The position numbers were made by a program, and so were the translations under genes. This document shows, piece after piece, positions 43,924 to 55,600 of a stretch of 64,000 nt of DNA (its first letter is position 1; each line of letters starts with the position of its first letter). The notes below the pieces were generated by a model. The model had not been told where the DNA came from, ran no database searches, and was given only the letters and a program-made list of their open reading frames with translations. Source of the DNA: Corynebacterium sp. (GTDB taxonomy: Bacteria; Actinomycetota; Actinomycetes; Mycobacteriales; Mycobacteriaceae); NCBI RefSeq assembly GCF_030538285.1, contig NZ_JAUNUG010000004.1, positions 52,378-116,377 on the forward strand, written 5' to 3'.

Positions 43924-44981
43924 TCGGCGGCGATCTGGGCGCCGGCGTCGAAAAGCTGCTTCTCGACGTCGCGTGGCTCACCCATCGCCACCGTGAGAAC
44001 GTCCCCGCCGGGGTCGACGTCGATACGCCCGGCCACGATGCCGAGCGTGGCGTCGGTACCGGAAACGAGGTCCGCCACCGTGCCGACGACCTTGCCCGTC
44101 AGCGACTGGGAATCGAAAGCACCCTCGCCGGTGATCACCAACTGAGCCTGCGGGATCGCCTCTGTCAGACCCAGGGCATCGGCGACCAGCGGCGCGCCGG
44201 GCAGGACATGGATGTGATCGGACGTGCCGTGCAGCATCGTCGACAACCAGTACAGGCCCACCGGGACCGCGCCGGCGGCGCCGAAACCGGGGGTCTGCGG
44301 GTCGATGCCGAGTGTTTCGGCGGTGTGGGTGAGGGCGGCGTCGAGAAGCAAGACATCCTCGGCGGACGCACCTTTCTGCGGCGCGTAGACGGTGGCAGCC
44401 TCGGGGACGGTCGCGGAGACATCGGTGAGCAGCACCCACTCGAGCGCGGCGGCCGGGATGTTGAGCTGCGCGGTGTCGATGCTAGCGAGATCGCCGAGGG
44501 AGCCGCCGCCCTTGGGCAGCGAGTAGCCCTCCGCGTTGAGGGGCGTGGCGCCCAGCGCGACGAGGATGCCGGTGCCGGCGTCGGAAGTAGCGGAACCACC
44601 CAGGCACAACACGATGCGGGAAGCACCGCGGGTCTGCGCGTCAGCGATGAGCACACCCGTGCCGTAGGTGTCACCGCTCAGCGGAACCTTGTTGTCCGCG
44701 ACCGCGGGGAGACCGGAGGCGGCGGAGATATCGATATAGGCGGTAGAGCCGTCGAAGACATAGGAAGCCTCGGTGAGACGGCCCGCGGCGTCCGTGGTGG
44801 GCAAGGTGATCGTCTCGCCGGCGAAGGTGGCGGCCGTGCCTTCACCCCCGTCAGCCATGGGGGCGAGTGTGATCTCGGCGTCCCGGATGATCGAGCGGAC
44901 ACCCTCCCCGAGCAGGTGTGCGGCCTGCTCGGCGGTGGCAGTGCCCTTGAAGGAGTCGGGGGCGATGATGATATGGACCAT
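43893..44981 (-). CDS. Glycerate kinase (GlxK type)
   Basis: A 362-residue type I glycerate kinase, phosphorylating D-glycerate to 2-phosphoglycerate. Clear family segments: IIIAPDSFKGTATAEQAAHLLGEGV at the N-terminus, PMADGGEGTAATFAG, ASRIVLCLGGSATSDAGTGILVALGA, and QLVITGEGAFDSQSLTGKVVGTVADL. TAGACT ends eight bases before the ATG, so a leaderless start. The final 31 bases overlap the convergent hypothetical gene. It may link glycolate or serine breakdown to glycolysis. Confidence 0.9.
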   Translation of the reverse strand: MVHIIIAPDSFKGTATAEQAAHLLGEGVRSIIRDAEITLAPMADGGEGTAATFAGETITLPTTDAAGRLTEASYVFDGSTAYIDISAASGLPAVADNKVPLSGDTYGTGVLIADAQTRGASRIVLCLGGSATSDAGTGILVALGATPLNAEGYSLPKGGGSLGDLASIDTAQLNIPAAALEWVLLTDVSATVPEAATVYAPQKGASAEDVLLLDAALTHTAETLGIDPQTPGFGAAGAVPVGLYWLSTMLHGTSDHIHVLPGAPLVADALGLTEAIPQAQLVITGEGAFDSQSLTGKVVGTVADLVSGTDATLGIVAGRIDVDPGGDVLTVAMGEPRDVEKQLFDAGAQIAADYLRISTAQG

Positions 44982-45074
44982 GGGGCCCAAGTCTAGGGGG
45001 TAGGGTGAGTGACGCATTCAACTCGCCGGTGACTTGCATGGACGCCGTCTCGCGTGAAAACTGTTAGCCGTTAG

Positions 45075-46466
<1,392 letters not shown>

Positions 46467-46483
46467 CATCTGACACTCCATAC

Positions 46484-46516
46484 CTGGCCCTGCCGCACAT
46501 TCTGTGGTGGGGCCAG
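46484..46516 (+). terminator. Hairpin after gdhA
   Basis: CTGGCC pairs with GGCCAG, and inner segments CC-CAC pair with GTG-GG, giving a long interrupted stem with a small loop. It ends where the -10 of sepIVA (TATCGT, 46517-46522) begins, so the hairpin insulates gdhA from the next gene. Only a short T-rich segment follows. Confidence 0.6.
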
Positions 46517-46529
46517 TATCGTTTGAGGC

Positions 46530-47234
46530 ATGTATAGAGTCTTCGAAGCCCTGGACGAGCTCAACCAGACCGTGGAGCAGGCCTATGGCGTGCCCATGAC
46601 CTCCAACTGCATGGTGCCGCGCAACGACACCCTCGCGCTTCTCGACGATCTCCGCAACGCCCTGCCCGTCGAAATCGACGATGCGCAGGACGTTCTGGAC
46701 AAGCAGGAGGAGATCCTCCGCGGCGCCGAGGACCGCGCCCGCGAGATGATCGCCGACGCCGAGGCTCAGGCCCATGAGATCCTCACCCGCGCGCAGGCCG
46801 ACTCCGACCACATGGTCGACGACGCCCAGCGCCACGCCACCAACCTCGTCGCCAAGGCGGAGGAGGACGTGGAGCACATGATCACCTCGGCGCGTCGAGA
46901 AGCAGAGGACACCGTGCACCGCGCGCAGGCCGAGTCCGACCGCCTCGTGGAGGAAGGCAACGCCTCCTACCGCCGCAGCGTGGACGAGGGTGTCGCCGAG
47001 CAGGAACGCCTGGTCTCCGAGGCGGAGGTCGTGCGCCGCGCGAATGAGGAGGCACACCGCATCGTCGATACCGCGCACGCCGAGTCCGAGCGTCTGCGCT
47101 CCGAGGCCGACCAGTTCGTCGACGGCAAGCTCTCTGAGTTCGAGGGCGCGCTCAACGAGGTACTGCGCACCGTCTCACGCGACCGCCAGGCCCTGCGCCG
47201 GGGCGCGGGTGTGTCGCGGCGCCGAAGTGAGTAG
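46530..47234 (+). CDS. sepIVA: DivIVA-like cell division protein SepIVA
   Basis: A 234-residue protein that is almost all coiled coil. An N-terminal region of about 30 residues (YRVFEALDELNQTVEQAYGVPMTSN) precedes long heptad repeats rich in Ala, Glu and Arg (EDRAREMIADAEAQAHEILTRAQADSDHMV ...). In mycobacteria the homologous gene upstream of the DUF177-rnc-mutM-smc block is the septation protein SepIVA. That neighbourhood is conserved here, which is the main support. TATCGT ends seven bases before the ATG. Confidence 0.78.
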   Translation: MYRVFEALDELNQTVEQAYGVPMTSNCMVPRNDTLALLDDLRNALPVEIDDAQDVLDKQEEILRGAEDRAREMIADAEAQAHEILTRAQADSDHMVDDAQRHATNLVAKAEEDVEHMITSARREAEDTVHRAQAESDRLVEEGNASYRRSVDEGVAEQERLVSEAEVVRRANEEAHRIVDTAHAESERLRSEADQFVDGKLSEFEGALNEVLRTVSRDRQALRRGAGVSRRRSE

Positions 47235-47247
47235 GCTCTGACACGCT

Positions 47248-47754
47248 ATGACTTCACCTTTTGTGTTTCACGTTGCCCGTCTCACCGACTTTGAGCAGCG
47301 CACCCAGACCGGCCCCGCCCCCACCCGGATCGGGCCGGAAATGATCGGCATCGCCGAGGGGGCGGAGGTCACCGTCGACGCCTCACTCACCAACCTCGGC
47401 GGGGGAGTGCTGGCCGACGCCACCGTCAGCGGCCAGCTCACCGGCCAGTGCGTCCGCTGCCTCAGCGATCTCAACCCGCCGCTGGAACTGCGCGTCCAGC
47501 AGGTCTTCTCCGGGGCAGATGACTTCGTCACCGGCGAGGAGGACGAGGAGGGCCAGGTCGAGGAGCTGCCCGAGATCATCGGCGATGAGATTGACCTGCT
47601 GCAGGCCGTCATCGATGAGGCCGGACTGACCCTGCCGTTCAACCCGACGTGCGAGGGTGGATGTGAGGATTCCGACACGCCGTCCCCGGATGGGGTGTCC
47701 GGCGAGCATAAGCCGCTCGACCCGCGGTGGGCTGACCTGGAGAAATTCCTGTGA
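47248..47754 (+). CDS. DUF177 (YceD) family protein
   Basis: A 168-residue YceD-family protein. The conserved core is ATVSGQLTGQCVRCLSDLNPPLELRVQQVFS followed by an acidic loop and GDEIDLLQAVIDEAGLTLPFNPTCEGGC, with cysteine pairs typical of the group. DUF177 proteins are linked to 23S rRNA maturation and usually precede rpmF; here, as in other actinobacteria, rnc follows at a four-base GTGA overlap. The C-terminal [14 protein letters not shown] is conserved. Confidence 0.87.
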   Translation: MTSPFVFHVARLTDFEQRTQTGPAPTRIGPEMIGIAEGAEVTVDASLTNLGGGVLADATVSGQLTGQCVRCLSDLNPPLELRVQQVFSGADDFVTGEEDEEGQVEELPEIIGDEIDLLQAVIDEAGLTLPFNPTCEGGCEDSDTPSPDGVSGEHKPLDPRWADLEKFL

Positions 47755-48503
47755 GCCGGAAGCGTCGCCTGACCGGCCAGGAGGCGCTCGCCACGGCCTT
47801 CTCCGCAGTCGACCACACCCCGCTTCTCGACGCCCTGGGCATCGCGCTGCCCGCGGAGCTCCTGCGTCATGCCCTGACGCACCGCAGCTTCGCCAACGAG
47901 AACGGCAACCTGCCCAACAACGAGCGCCTCGAGTTTCTTGGCGACGCCGTGCTGGGGCTGTCCGTAGCCAACCAGCTGTACGTGCAGTACCCCTCGCGGC
48001 CGGAGTCGGATATCTCGAAGATGCGCGCGTCGATCGTGTCGCGTTTCGGCCTGGCGGACATCGCCCGGGACATCAACCTTGGTCCGCACATCCTGCTGGG
48101 CAAGGGCGAGCTGGTCACCGACGGTCGGGAGAAGGACTCCATCCTCGCCGACACCACCGAGGCCCTGTTCGGCGCCATCTACTTGGAGCACGGTTTCGAC
48201 GCCGCCCGTGAGGTGATCCTGCGGTTGTTCGCGGAGAAGATTGACGGGGCGTCGGCAAGCAATATCCACCGGGACTGGAAGACGACGCTGCAGGAACGCG
48301 TCGCGGAGCTTAAGCTCCCGATGCCGGTGTACGAGGCGACCTCGACCGGCCCGGAGCATGACCTGACGTTTAACGCCCAGGTGAGCGTAAACGGTCGGGT
48401 GCTCGGCCAGGGAGTCGGCGGCGCGAAGAAATTCGCCGAGCAGGAGTCCGCCCGCCAGGCGTTCCTGCTGCTGCGGGAGAATCCGCGTGCCGGAACTGCC
48501 TGA
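47751..48503 (+). CDS. rnc: Ribonuclease III
   Basis: Cleaves double-stranded RNA in rRNA and mRNA processing. The 250-residue protein has the signature [35 protein letters not shown] (residues about 40-75), second metal-site motif [15 protein letters not shown], and a C-terminal dsRBD ([61 protein letters not shown]). GTG start overlaps DUF177; its end overlaps mutM by 17 bases. Confidence 0.96.
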   Translation: MSRKRRLTGQEALATAFSAVDHTPLLDALGIALPAELLRHALTHRSFANENGNLPNNERLEFLGDAVLGLSVANQLYVQYPSRPESDISKMRASIVSRFGLADIARDINLGPHILLGKGELVTDGREKDSILADTTEALFGAIYLEHGFDAAREVILRLFAEKIDGASASNIHRDWKTTLQERVAELKLPMPVYEATSTGPEHDLTFNAQVSVNGRVLGQGVGGAKKFAEQESARQAFLLLRENPRAGTA

Positions 48504-49293
48504 AGTTGAGGTGGTGCGCCGCGGGCTGGAGGCGCACCTGATCGGCGGCGCTTTCGAGGACGTTGAGGTACTGCATCCGCGCGCCAACCGCGGCCAGGAC
48601 GTGCCGCTGGCGGACCTGCTCGTGGGGGCGCAGGTGGAGGCTGTGCGGCGACGCGGAAAATACCTCTGGCTCGATCTCGGCGATGACGCACTCTATGTTC
48701 ACCTGGGCATGAGCGGGCAGATGCTCATCGGGCCCACGCCCTCGAAGCATGTGCGGATCAGGGCGCAGGTCTCGGGCAGGGAGCTCAACTTCGTCGACCA
48801 GCGCACCTTCGGCCGTTGGCTGTACACCCCGCAGATTGGTGGAGTGCCGGTGCCTGTCGCCCACATTGCCCGGGACCCGCTGGAGGAGGATTTTGAACGC
48901 GTGGCGGTGGCGCGGTTGATCCGTCGCAAACGCTCGGCCATCAAGGCGGTGCTGCTCAACCAGGAGGTCGTCAGCGGCATCGGCAACATCTACGCCGACG
49001 AGGCGCTGTGGCAGGCGGGCATCGCGCCGACCAGGAAGGCCTCGTCACTGTTGCAGCGCGAGGCGGTGCTGCTTCTCGACGCCGCCGCCGACGTCATGCG
49101 CCGTGCCCTCGCTGAAGGTGGCACCTCCTTCGACTCGCTGTATGTCAACGTCAACGGCGAATCCGGATACTTCTCGCGCTCGCTCAACGCCTACGGGCGG
49201 GAGGGCGAGCCATGCCGCCGGTGCGGGACGCCGCTGCGGCGGATTGTGGTGGGCGGCAGGTCGTCGCATTACTGCGGGGAATGTCAGCGTTAG
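48487..49293 (+). CDS. mutM: Formamidopyrimidine-DNA glycosylase
   Basis: Removes 8-oxoguanine and formamidopyrimidines, then nicks the DNA. GTG start gives [17 protein letters not shown], with Pro2 as the nucleophile and Glu3. Also visible: [13 protein letters not shown] with the conserved lysine, [40 protein letters not shown], and a C-terminal zinc finger [24 protein letters not shown]. Length 268 residues is slightly short but complete. It overlaps rnc by 17 bases and the convergent TetR gene by four. Confidence 0.96.
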   Translation: MPELPEVEVVRRGLEAHLIGGAFEDVEVLHPRANRGQDVPLADLLVGAQVEAVRRRGKYLWLDLGDDALYVHLGMSGQMLIGPTPSKHVRIRAQVSGRELNFVDQRTFGRWLYTPQIGGVPVPVAHIARDPLEEDFERVAVARLIRRKRSAIKAVLLNQEVVSGIGNIYADEALWQAGIAPTRKASSLLQREAVLLLDAAADVMRRALAEGGTSFDSLYVNVNGESGYFSRSLNAYGREGEPCRRCGTPLRRIVVGGRSSHYCGECQR

Positions 49294-49835
49294 AGCCGGA
49301 GGACGGCCTCCACCGCGGCGCGCACCTGCCCAGCCATGTTCGCGTGCGGGCGTTCCAGGTGGAGAAAAGCCAGGCCATGGGCGAGGCCCCACAAGCCGGT
49401 GCACAGTTCGGGGGTCGCCTGCTGAGGGAAGAGCTGGCCGAGGGTTTCTTCGAGGAAGGAGTGAAGGCGGGCATCGTTGCCGTTGCTGCAGCCGCCGGCG
49501 AACATGAGGCGGAAGACGGCGGGGCGGCGCTGGGCGAAGGCGACGTAAGTGACTCCCAGTTCGGCCATCACTGCTACAGGGTCTGCGCCGACCGGGGAGG
49601 CGTCAAGAGTGGCAGTCAGGGCCCGGTGCAGATCGGTGAAGCCCTCGCCGGCGACGGCTGAGTCGAGCGCCTCGCGGTCGGGGAAATGCCGGTAGGGGGC
49701 AGTGGGGGAGACGCCCGTGCGGCGCGCCACCGCGCGCAGGGAGAAGTTCTCACCCTCCTCGAGTATGTCGACGGCCGCCCTGATCAGCGCCGCACGCAGG
49801 TCCCCGTGGTGGTAGGGCTTCGCGGATGTTGACAC
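49290..49835 (-). CDS. TetR/AcrR family regulator (WHG-type C-terminal domain)
   Basis: A 181-residue regulator starting at GTG 49835. DNA-binding segment: [59 protein letters not shown]. The C-terminal part has FRLMFAGG and [14 protein letters not shown], as in the WHG-type group. It is divergent from the NAD-dependent epimerase gene, and the spacer holds a good inverted repeat (49859-49877), so it probably represses that gene and itself. This pair interrupts the mutM-smc block of other actinobacteria. Confidence 0.87.
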   Translation of the reverse strand: MSTSAKPYHHGDLRAALIRAAVDILEEGENFSLRAVARRTGVSPTAPYRHFPDREALDSAVAGEGFTDLHRALTATLDASPVGADPVAVMAELGVTYVAFAQRRPAVFRLMFAGGCSNGNDARLHSFLEETLGQLFPQQATPELCTGLWGLAHGLAFLHLERPHANMAGQVRAAVEAVLRL

Positions 49836-49858
49836 TGCTTACTCTTCTCCCTAGTCTG

Positions 49859-49877
49859 ATGTTAGTACTGCTAACAT
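49859..49877. promoter_or_regulatory. Inverted repeat, probable operator of the TetR gene pair
   Basis: ATGTTAG-TACTG-CTAACAT: two perfect 7-base arms around five bases. It lies in the 71-base space between divergent starts (49835 and 49907) and overlaps a TAACAT -10-like element, where a bound TetR dimer would block polymerase on both sides. Confidence 0.65.
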
Positions 49878-49906
49878 ACCGCGTTCGGCGCGAAAGAGAG
49901 CCCTCC

Positions 49907-50833
49907 ATGACACAGACCATCCTCGGAGCGAGCGGCCAAATAGCCGTCGAGCTCGCCCGCGAGCTGCACCGCCAGCACACCGATGACATCCGACTGGTCA
50001 GCCGCTCGCCGCGCGCGCTTCACCCCTCCGATACCGTGGTCGCCGCCGATCTGCTCAATGCCGGGCAGGCGAAAAGCGCCGTCGCTGGCAGCGACATCGT
50101 CTACTTCACCGCTGGGCTGCCCCCGCAGACCGAGCTGTGGGAGCAGCAGTTTCCCACCATGCTCCGCAACAGCCTCGATGCCGCCCGGGAGGCCGGGGCG
50201 GCCTTCGCCTACTTCGACAACACCTACATGTACCCCCAGGACGATCGCGTCCAGACCGAGGGCACGCCCTTCGCCCCCGTCGGCAGAAAGGGCCGCGTCC
50301 GCGCCGACATGGCGGACATGGTGCTCGCGGAAATGGAGCGCGGCGAGATACCCGTCCTCATCGCCCGCGCCCCCGAGTTCTACGGTCCTGGACGCACGCA
50401 GAGCTTCACCAACACACTCGTCATCGAGCGCCTGCGCGCCGGGAAGCGGGCACTGGTTCCCGTCAGTGCCGACCATCGTCGCTCCCTCATCTGGACGCCG
50501 GACGCGAGCCGGGCCCTCGCGGTACTCGCTAACACTCCCGGCGCCTATGGGCGGACCTGGCACCTGCCGGTCGACGACACCCGGCCGACTTACCGGGAGA
50601 TCGTGGGGCTGGCAGCCGAGGCCTTCGGCGCCGATGCCACGTTCACCGTCGTCCCAACCTGGGCTTTCCGTGCCCTGGGAGTGGTCTCTCCGGAAGCCCG
50701 GGAGATCCGTGAGCTACTGCCCCGCTACGGCCGGGACAACCTGTTCGATGACTCCGCTTTCCGCACGCGATTCCCTGAGTTTCAGACAACCTCTTTTTCG
50801 GAAGGGCTCGGCATCATCGCGCGGGAGGCGTAA
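49907..50833 (+). CDS. NAD-dependent epimerase/dehydratase family protein
   Basis: A 308-residue atypical short-chain dehydrogenase. The N-terminus TILGASGQIAVELARELHRQH is a Rossmann glycine motif (G-A-S-G-Q-I). DIVYFTAGLPPQTELWEQQFPTM and AFAYFDNTYMYPQDDR carry the family's strand and Tyr region, though a strict YxxxK is not evident. APEFYGPGRTQSFTNTLV resembles nucleotide-sugar epimerases. The substrate is unknown; it is likely controlled by the divergent TetR protein. A longer in-frame upstream start crosses the operator and is not favoured. Confidence 0.8.
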   Translation: MTQTILGASGQIAVELARELHRQHTDDIRLVSRSPRALHPSDTVVAADLLNAGQAKSAVAGSDIVYFTAGLPPQTELWEQQFPTMLRNSLDAAREAGAAFAYFDNTYMYPQDDRVQTEGTPFAPVGRKGRVRADMADMVLAEMERGEIPVLIARAPEFYGPGRTQSFTNTLVIERLRAGKRALVPVSADHRRSLIWTPDASRALAVLANTPGAYGRTWHLPVDDTRPTYREIVGLAAEAFGADATFTVVPTWAFRALGVVSPEAREIRELLPRYGRDNLFDDSAFRTRFPEFQTTSFSEGLGIIAREA

Positions 50834-50885
50834 CGATTCGGTAGCCGATTGTGTCCTGAACCACATATGGCGCTACCTTTAGGGA

Positions 50886-52358
50886 ATGGACGCAATCGAA
50901 TCGTTCGTCACAGGGACGATCAACGACAATCTCTGGACCGCCGTGCCGTGGGTGCTCATCGCGGCCGGTGTGTACTTCGCCATCCGCACCATCCTCGTGC
51001 AGATCCGCATGGTGCCCGACATGTTCCGCGCCGTCATGGAAAAGCCCAATGCCCCGGGCAAGGACCATGATGAGGAATACGGCGGTATCTCCGCCTTCCA
51101 GGCCTTCACCATCTCCGCGGCGTCGCGAGTGGGCACCGGCAACATCGCCGGCGTGGCCGTGGCCATCACCCTCGGCGGACCGGGTGCCGTGTTCTGGATG
51201 TGGATGATTGCACTCATCGGTGGCGCGACCGCGTTCATCGAGTCGACGCTGGCGCAGCTGTGGAAGACCAAGGACGCTGAAGGTAACTACCACGGTGGTC
51301 CCGCGTACTACATGACACGTGGAATGAACGCGCGGTGGCTGGCCATCATCTTCGCGATCTTCATCTCCATCACCTACGGCTTCGTCTACAACGCCATCCA
51401 GACCAACTCCATCGTCGAGGCTGTCGGCGGCTCCCTCGAGCGCGACGACAACGGCTTCAAGATGGTCGTCGGCGGTATCCTCGCCCTGCTCACCGCGATG
51501 ATCATCTTCGGTGGTGTCCGCCGCATCGCCAGCGCCACCCAGATCATCGTGCCGTTCATGGCGGTCGCCTACCTGATCATCGCGATCATCGTCATCGCCC
51601 TGCGCATCCAGGAGGTCCCGGGTGTCATCGCTGACATCGTCGGCCATGCCCTCGGTTTCCGGGAGATCGTCGGTGCGACCGTTGGTGCGGCCTTCATGAA
51701 CGGTATGCGCCGCGGCCTGTTCTCCAACGAGGCTGGCATGGGTTCCGCCCCGAACGCCGCCGCCACCGCCACCGTCTCCCACCCCGTCAAGCAGGGACTG
51801 GTGCAGACCCTGGGTGTCTATTTCGACACCCTCCTCGTCTGTTCCATCACCGCCTTCATCATCCTGCTGGGCCAGGATGAGATCGCCTACGGTGAGGATA
51901 TCCAGGGCGCGGCCCTGACACAGGCGGCCCTCGCCAGCGAGGTCGGTGCGTGGGGCACCCACTTTGTCACCTTCATCCTCTTCTTCCTGGCGTTCTCCTC
52001 GATCCTGGGCAACTACTACCTCGCCCAGACCAACATCGAGTACCTCACCAAGTCGAATCTGCTGCTCAATGTCTTCCGCGTCGTGGTCGTCGGCTTCGTC
52101 TTCTTCGGCGCCATCGGCTCCCTGCCGCTCGTGTGGGCACTGGGTGACACCTTCGCCGCGACCATGGTGTTCATCAACCTCATCGCGATCATCCCGCTCG
52201 GTGGCGTGGCCATCAAGCTGCTCAAGAACTACGGCGAGCAGCGCCGTAAGGGCATCGACCCGGTGTTCCACCGCGACATGCTGCCCGAGCTGAAGAATGT
52301 CGAGTATTGGGATGGCTCCGATCCGGTCACCCGCCGCTCCCTCGAGGACCGGGTATGA
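50886..52358 (+). CDS. Alanine/glycine:cation symporter (AGCS family)
   Basis: A 490-residue Na+-coupled amino acid carrier with about eleven transmembrane helices. Family blocks: SAFQAFTISAASRVGTGNIAGVAVAITLGGPGAVFWMWMIALIGGATAFIESTLAQLWK, GGPAYYMTRG, FMNGMRRGLFSNEAGMGSAPNAAATA. This supports alanine or glycine uptake. TACCTT ends six bases before the ATG. It overlaps acyP by four bases, so the two are co-translated although functionally unrelated. Confidence 0.93.
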   Translation: MDAIESFVTGTINDNLWTAVPWVLIAAGVYFAIRTILVQIRMVPDMFRAVMEKPNAPGKDHDEEYGGISAFQAFTISAASRVGTGNIAGVAVAITLGGPGAVFWMWMIALIGGATAFIESTLAQLWKTKDAEGNYHGGPAYYMTRGMNARWLAIIFAIFISITYGFVYNAIQTNSIVEAVGGSLERDDNGFKMVVGGILALLTAMIIFGGVRRIASATQIIVPFMAVAYLIIAIIVIALRIQEVPGVIADIVGHALGFREIVGATVGAAFMNGMRRGLFSNEAGMGSAPNAAATATVSHPVKQGLVQTLGVYFDTLLVCSITAFIILLGQDEIAYGEDIQGAALTQAALASEVGAWGTHFVTFILFFLAFSSILGNYYLAQTNIEYLTKSNLLLNVFRVVVVGFVFFGAIGSLPLVWALGDTFAATMVFINLIAIIPLGGVAIKLLKNYGEQRRKGIDPVFHRDMLPELKNVEYWDGSDPVTRRSLEDRV

Positions 52359-52636
52359 AACGCCTGATAGCGTTCGTCGACGGTCACGTCCAAGGCGTCG
52401 GCTTCCGCTGGTGGGTGCGAGGTGAAGCCACAGAGCTGGGGCTGAGTGGTTCCGCGGAGAACCTTTCCGACGGCCGTGTGCGCGTTGTCCTGGAGGGTGC
52501 GGATGACAAGGTCTCTGAGATGCTCGCCCGCCTCGAGGAGCAACCCTCCGCGTACCGACGTCCCGGTCGCGTCGAGTCCGTGTCCCACCAGTGGGAGGAA
52601 CCTGCCGGGGAGACGGGTTTTGAGGTGTTAACCTGA
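52355..52636 (+). CDS. acyP: Acylphosphatase
   Basis: A 93-residue acylphosphatase hydrolysing carboxyl-phosphate bonds. The active-site Arg is in VDGHVQGVGFRWWVRGEA and the Asn in GSAENLSDGRVRVVLEG. AcyP commonly sits just before smc in actinobacteria, as here. ATG 52355 overlaps the transporter stop by four bases (ATGA). Confidence 0.92.
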   Translation: MKRLIAFVDGHVQGVGFRWWVRGEATELGLSGSAENLSDGRVRVVLEGADDKVSEMLARLEEQPSAYRRPGRVESVSHQWEEPAGETGFEVLT

Positions 52637-52640
52637 CCGG

Positions 52641-55600
52641 GTGCACCTGAAATCGCTGACGCTTCGAGGATTCAAGTCCTTCGCGTCCGCGACGACCCTG
52701 AAATTCGAGCCCGGCATCTGTGCCGTCGTCGGGCCGAATGGGTCGGGCAAATCCAATGTCGTCGACGCCCTGGCGTGGGTCATGGGCGAGCAGGGGGCGA
52801 AGACCCTGCGCGGCGGCAAAATGCAGGACGTTATCTTCGCCGGCGCGGGTGACCGCAAGCCGCTGGGCCGGGCGGAGGTGACGCTGACGATTGACAACTC
52901 CGACGGGGCCCTGCCCATCGACTACACCGAGGTGTCTATTACCCGTCGCATGTTCCGTGACGGTGCGGGTGAGTACGAGATCAACGGGGCCCGCGCCCGC
53001 CTCATGGACATCCAGGAACTGCTGTCGGATTCGGGCATCGGCCGGGAGATGCACGTCATCGTCGGGCAGGGGCGCCTGGCGCAGATTCTCGAGTCCCGTC
53101 CGGAGGAGCGCCGCGCCTTCATTGAGGAGGCGGCGGGGGTGCTGAAGCATCGGCGTCGTAAAGAAAAGGCGCAGCGCAAACTCGTCGGCATGCAGGCCAA
53201 CCTCGATCGCCTGCAGGATCTCACCGATGAGCTGGGTAAGCAGCTCAAGCCCCTGGCCCGGCAGGCGGAGGCCGCGCAGCGCGCGCAGACCGTGCAGGCC
53301 ACGCTGCGCGACGCCCGCCTCCGCCTCGCCGGCGACCGCGTCCACCGCCTGCGCCGCGACTTTGAGGACGCCGACCGCCGCGCCCGCCTGCTGGCCGAGC
53401 AGGTGGAGGAGCTCACGGAGCTGCTGGAGGAGGCGAGCGGGCAGCAACTGGAGATTGAGACCGAGCTGGAGACTCTCATCCCGCAGGCCGATGCCGCCCA
53501 GCAGTTGTGGTTCACTCTCTCCACCCTCGCCGAGCGTGTCTCTGCCACGGCCCGCATTGCGGCCGAGCGGGCGTCCAACGCGGATGTCGTCGCCTATCAC
53601 GGACCGGACCCGGAGGCCCTGGAACGCCGCGCGGAGCAGGCCGATGAGGAACTCGCGGAGCTCACCGAGGCGGTGGAGATCGCCGCTGAGAGGCTGGAGT
53701 CGATCCGGGATGAGGTGTTCGAGCGCGAGGAGGCGCGTCGGGAAGCGGAAGCTGAGCACATGGCGCAGGTCCGCGCCATCGCCGACCGCCGCGAAGGCGT
53801 CGTCCGCCTCATCGCCGCGGAGGAGTCCCTGGCGGGGCAGGTGGCGGCCGCCGAGCAGGAGATCGCCCACCAGGCGGAAACCCTCGCGGAGACCTTGGAA
53901 CGCACGCGGACCGCGCAGCGGGAGGCCGAGGAGGTCGTGGGGAAGATCCGTGACCTCAAGTCCGAGCGGGCCCCTCTCGAAGACGCGCACGTGCGCGTCG
54001 CCAGCGAGGCCGGCGCCGCCGACAAGCGTCTTGATCAGCTGCGCGATGAGCAGCGCGAACGCGAGAGGGCGGTGTACTCGCTGGAGTCGCGCATCGAGAC
54101 GCTGCGCCAGAATGTGCCTGTCGCCGCCGCCGACCTCGACTGGCCCGGCCTGGCCACGCTGCTGCGCACGCAGCACGCCGCTGCTGTGTCGGCGGCGCTC
54201 GGCGCGCACGCGGAAGCGCTGGTGGGGACGGTGAGTGAGGGGGTCGTCGATAAGCTCGCCGGGGTGTCGCGCACCGTCCTCATCGACGATGCCACGCGCG
54301 GCGACTCCTGGCGCCTCGACGCGGATCTGCCTGCCGGTGCCACGTGGCTGCTCGATCACATTGATGCTGACGCGGCGGTCGCCCGCACGCTCAACCGCCT
54401 GCTTGCCGACGTCGCCCTCGCCCCCGATTTCACCGCCGCCCGCGCCGTCGTCGATGCCGATCCGCGCCTGCGCGCCGTCACACCCGAGGGTGTGCTCGTC
54501 GGCGAGGGCTGGATTCAGGCCGGGCAGGGGGCGGTGTCCCCGGTCGAGGTCAGCACCCAGATCGCCGATGCCGAAACAGAACTTATCGACGCCCGCGCCA
54601 TCCTCGAACAACTCTCCGGCACCCTCGAAGGCGCCCGGATTGCCGCCGAAGAATCCCGCGTCGACGCCGCGGCGAAGAAGGCCGCCCTGCGCGAGCACGA
54701 CCAGGCGCTGACCGGTTGGGAACGCGACCTCGCGCGCCTGCAGAAGCAGTACGAAGCGAACAAAGCCGAGCACGAACGCGCCGCCGAACGCGCCATGAGT
54801 GCCGACGCGCGTCTCGCTGACCTGCGGGACCAACTCGACGAAGCCCGCGACCGGCTGGCCCGCGTCGAGGATACCGACGCCCCGGAGGAGCCCTCCACGC
54901 TGGCCCGCGACGAGGCGAACACCGCCCTCGCGCAGGTCAAGGCGATGGAAATGGAGGCGACTCTCGCGCTGCGCACCGCCGAGGAACGCGCCGGGCAGGC
55001 CACCGGCAAGGGCGAGGGGCTGCGCCGCCAGGCCGCGCACGAGCGGCAGGCGAAAGCACGCCACGACGAGACGATGCGGAAGAGGCGGGAAGCGGCGGAG
55101 CTGGCGGGCGTCGTGAAGCAAGGCGCGCTTGATGTGGCCGTGCGGGTGGCGGACGCGACGGAGCGGGCGGCGTCGCAACGCGATGACCTGGCACGACAGC
55201 GCGCCGAACTAACTTCCCGCCTGTCGCGCGCGAAGGACAAGGTGTCTGCTGCGCGCCAGCAACTGGGCCGCCTCACCGACAACGCCCACGCCGGCGACAT
55301 AGCGCGCACCCAGGCGCAGGTGCGTATCGACGAGGCGGAGGCCAAGATCGTCGAGCAGCTCGGTCTGTCCACCACCGACCTCATGGCTGACTACACCCCC
55401 GACGACGACTTCGACCGCGCGGCCGAGGAGAAGCGCCTCGCCCAAGCAGAGAAGGACCTGCGCGCGCTGGGCAAAGTCAACCCGCTGGCGCTCGAGGAAT
55501 TCAAGGCCCTTGAGGAACGCTACGAGTTCCTCTCCACCCAGCTCGACGACGTCATTCAGGCACGCAAAGACCTCAGTGGCGTCATCGACGAGGTCGACGC

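Noticed and set aside
50814-55178. A 1454-codon open frame on the minus strand
   Set aside because: It lies opposite smc, has no recognisable domain and unnatural composition (long Arg/Leu/Gly runs). It is a by-product of high-GC third positions in smc.
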